From Fragilaria crotonensis (Eukaryota > Bacillariophyta > Fragilariophyceae > Fragilariales > Fragilariaceae): a DNA stretch of 43,670 nucleotides. The notes under the pieces were generated by a model. It made no database searches. It saw nothing but the letters and a program-made list of their open reading frames with translations, and was not told the DNA's origin. Both the position numbers and the translations under genes were made by a program. Of the stretch, positions 41,011 to 43,670 are shown piece by piece. The stretch lies in contig JAKSYS010000531.1 in NCBI GenBank assembly GCA_022925895.1, forward strand, positions 1 through 43,670. The letters run 5' to 3'. Numbering within the stretch: the stretch's first letter is position 1; the number at the start of each line of letters is the position of its first letter.

Positions 41011-43670
41011 TTAAGCAGAAGCAAACACTATAAGGTGGCTAATGGGAAGGTATTGGAGAACGAAAGTTGTCGTCGGCACGGGCAATAATGTCTTCTGCCA
41101 CCGACTGGGGAACGGTTTCCAACAAACCATGGCAAGACTGCGCAAGTTGGACAAGGAAGGTGCTCTCAACCCCATGATTGTGGCTAATTCGTCTGTAGAC
41201 TGATCCGAGGTCAGCCACATCAGGACTCGCGTGAGCGCGGCACAGGCAAGCCTTTTGGGACTAATTTTTCGCCGTCAATCTCAAGATTGCGGCGCAACCA
41301 TTCACTAACCAAGGGTTTGAGTCTGTTGAACTAGACAATGCCAACCATGTTCGCAGACAAGCTTGCGCGGCAAATACGGGGTCCACCTTACCCCGCATGT
41401 GGATGGGACGAAACTCTCGAACGTTCGCACGTTAAGCACGTGGTTCAAGAGCAGCCACAAGACCTGGCGGTGCCCGTCAGTAATCGCGAAGGCATTTTCT
41501 CGATCAGCTTCACGTGAAGTCAAAACTGCCGGTGACAGATTGTCATCTAATATATATGATTCAGCTGTCGCCATGTCGAATTGCCGCGCCTTGGATCAGA
41601 ATATCACAGCAACTCAGGACCAAGCCATTCGTGCCTCCGAGTAAGTTGGCTCCAGCAGCTACATTGCTTGCCGATACGCATTGCCGCATGACAGTCGAGC
41701 CATCGAAGGGAAAAGTGCTATGTCCATGACGACCTGCCATGTAACATGCTGCATCCAAGACACGTTGAGTTGAGACCACAGCTTCCTCGTTCCAAGTCAT
41801 TTCGCGCTGCTGCAAAATGAGAAGCGCAGGAATAATGAGGTCAAAATCAAGCCCGCCACTAGATGAGGTAGCCGTGAGGGCTTGCTGAATGTTCGCGAAT
41901 TCAGTCACGTAATTCAGCGTCCCCTCGTCATCGTCATCGGGACTGTCAGAAACGCCATATGTTAGAATCTGACCGAAGTCGCATTCTGCGTTTTGTAAGC
42001 AGCCCTCGCACAACCTTCGCAACCAGCTCGTGGGCATCAAATCATTCAGATTGACTGCAGTTGGTGACGCTTCCTGGGTGACACACTCGTCTAAGCACTT
42101 CAGCGCCCATATTCGAACTTCTTCCTGGCACAGCAACGGACATTTGTCGTCAACATCAATGAGTGCAAACTCAAGTTGAGCCTCCCGTGAAAGAGACCTC
42201 CAATATCTTTTCCGAGACTCCTCATCAACTAAGCCCAGCAGAAGAGACGCCGCATCCGGAGACGCTGATATGATAGTGGAAACCATAGCCTTGCAGAAGT
42301 CCAGAGGGGGCGAGCGCGCATCGGAGCTCGTGGGTTTTCGGTACCGTAATTCGTCAGGCATAGCAACGTTCACAAGCACAATAGCTCGGGACAATTCATC
42401 TCTCGCAACACCAACAGATAGAAGCGCCCTCAGAGCCCAAAGCAGGTCTTCCGGATTGGAGTTTTCGGAGTATTCGTACCCTGATCCCATAGCAATATTT
42501 ACCGTCTCAGGCTCACGGACACACATCTTGTAGTCACGGCCGCAAGCATTAACTCGGCCTTTGCTGAGTCATAGTCTGTGTTGCGTCGCAAGAGGAATCC
42601 AAGATCGTTGACATGACAAGGCCACCTTTCGCTAAGCAACCTACCATTATCGGCCACGTGAGACAACGGACTGTCTAGGATACAATGATAGCGTTCCTTT
42701 CGGATAAGGGGACAATACTGTCAAAAATACACTCGAGGCTGTCTTGATCATCGTCGTAGTCATCTTCTCCAGTGCATTTGAGGAGCTTAAGTTCGTGCCA
42801 CGATTCCACATCACCAAGGAGCCCAAGGGCGATGCAAGAGGCAGTAAAATAATCCTCACGCTGAGACAGCCAGCTCAGGACATGATAAAAGTCGCTTCAA
42901 CGTTCCTAACGAAACAATGTCAGGTGAAAATACCTGAGCATGACTGTGGAGGACGGATAGGAGGACTGGCACTTGTGATTCAAAGGTGGCACGACTCTCC
43001 TCTGTATCTCCTAGCATTGCCCAAGTCGCACTTTTGCACAAGTCGATGTGACTTCTCAAGGTGAGACAGACGTTGTGATCGCTTGACTTTGGGAGTTCGA
43101 CGGGGATAGCATCGATTCGGTGCCACGATAACTTAACGATGAGATATCTCAATGCATCGATCACAATGTTGCTGCCATCTCCACGTTCGTCGTCGGATGT
43201 TGCGGTTTCAAAATTACCTTGCTCAGTTTGAGTGATGACAAATAAATTCGGCTCTTTAAGCGAGTTCGGTATCTTAGTAGCAGTCACATAGAGCTCGTCA
43301 GCGAGGTTGGAGTACGCATGGTTGGATTGCTCTAGTGCTAAAAATCGTGCAAGTGACAGGACCATTGTTCATGTCACCTAGGTGAATCCACCAACTCCAC
43401 CACGTAGGCGCCTTCACCTTCCGTCGCACCATCCCAGCAGATGAAAAAAGGGCTCGTTCAATGTAGAAGGAACAGCCCTGGAAAGAGCGCGACCAAGCGC
43501 TTTCGATAGATCTCAAGTCGAATGATCGAGATAGTCGAGCAGCGTTTCTGACACTCTGTCTGGTCGAATGACAGGTATGGGTGAGGACTTATTTGTATAG
43601 TGGGCATACGAAGGCAGGTCGCTTGATTCCAATGTATCGAAGCAATGGAATAGTTCAAGGTCATTGCCAC
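41011..43670 (-). CDS. Large unidentified helical (possibly HEAT/ARM-like) protein, partial, frame broken
   Basis: The coding strand is clear, but the protein is not one I recognise. Its N-terminus lies beyond the right edge: the frame at the edge reads NDLELFHCFDTLESSDLPSY without an obligatory start. Downstream pieces in alternating frames are PVIRPDRVSETLLDYLDHS, IERALFSSAGMVRRK and FLALEQSNHAYSNLADELYV. Then come SWHRIDAIPVELPKSSDH, a segment 42530-42860 (LRKERYHCIL-like frame) and the long open stretch 42526-41561 (YSENSNPEDLLWALRALLSV, DILIQGAAIRHGD). The end reads QLAQSCHGLLETVPQSVAED before a stop near 41038 or 41011. Repeated amphipathic helices suggest an alpha-solenoid. At least six frame changes occur, so this is either a pseudogene or heavily affected by base errors. 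Confidence 0.5.

Overview
The window reads as nuclear DNA of a photosynthetic stramenopile, most likely a diatom. It has short GT-AG introns and a DUF6824-type protein of the kind expanded in diatoms. It also has a Cys-rich hypothetical of a style common in diatoms, and a protein with a signal peptide and lumen-targeting region suited to a secondary plastid. Species is not determined. Genes lie on both strands with no operons.

Left part (0-7.8 kb): calmodulin (+), a PGM2-type phosphoglucomutase (-), a calmodulin-like paralogue (+) with the same first intron position, a TPR protein with a basic tail (+), and a CWC16/CCDC130-type splicing factor (-) whose reading frame is broken at three mononucleotide runs.

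First mobile region (7.9-13.8 kb): a CpG-poor zone holds a decayed coiled-coil/Cys-rich ORF and a PIF/Harbinger transposase relic. Directly against the relic lies a nearly complete 4-kb element bounded by TTAA and 7-bp inverted ends. Its transposase looks piggyBac-like, but carries a SAP domain and a complete set of YqaJ/lambda-exonuclease-type nuclease motifs between the second and third parts of the DDE domain. This is the most novel object here.

Middle (14-21.1 kb): exosome subunit RRP45 (+), a 2-oxoglutarate/Fe(II) oxygenase (-), a roughly 0.8-kb minisatellite built from 10-bp units flanked by 7-bp units, a CpG-poor relic, and the DUF6824 gene (-).

Second mobile region (21-30 kb): a strongly CpG-depleted Ty1/copia-like relic (-) and a younger-looking broken D-D-E transposase (+).

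Right part (30.6-43.7 kb): a diatom-style Cys-rich hypothetical (+), a Rab11 GTPase (-), a TcdA-type ct6A dehydratase (+) followed by a conserved-looking small ORF, an acidic coiled-coil protein (-), a plastid-lumen protein (+) with an upstream cluster of TGAGTCA sites, the XPF/ERCC4 repair endonuclease (-), and a large unidentified protein running off the right edge (-).

Two cross-cutting patterns matter to a user. First, several conserved genes (CCDC130-like, 2OG oxygenase, lumen protein, XPF, probably TcdA) need one-base changes, mostly in mononucleotide runs, to give the family protein. This looks more like consensus error than biology. Second, intergenic DNA is rich in GTAC-containing palindromes, especially TACAAGTAC.
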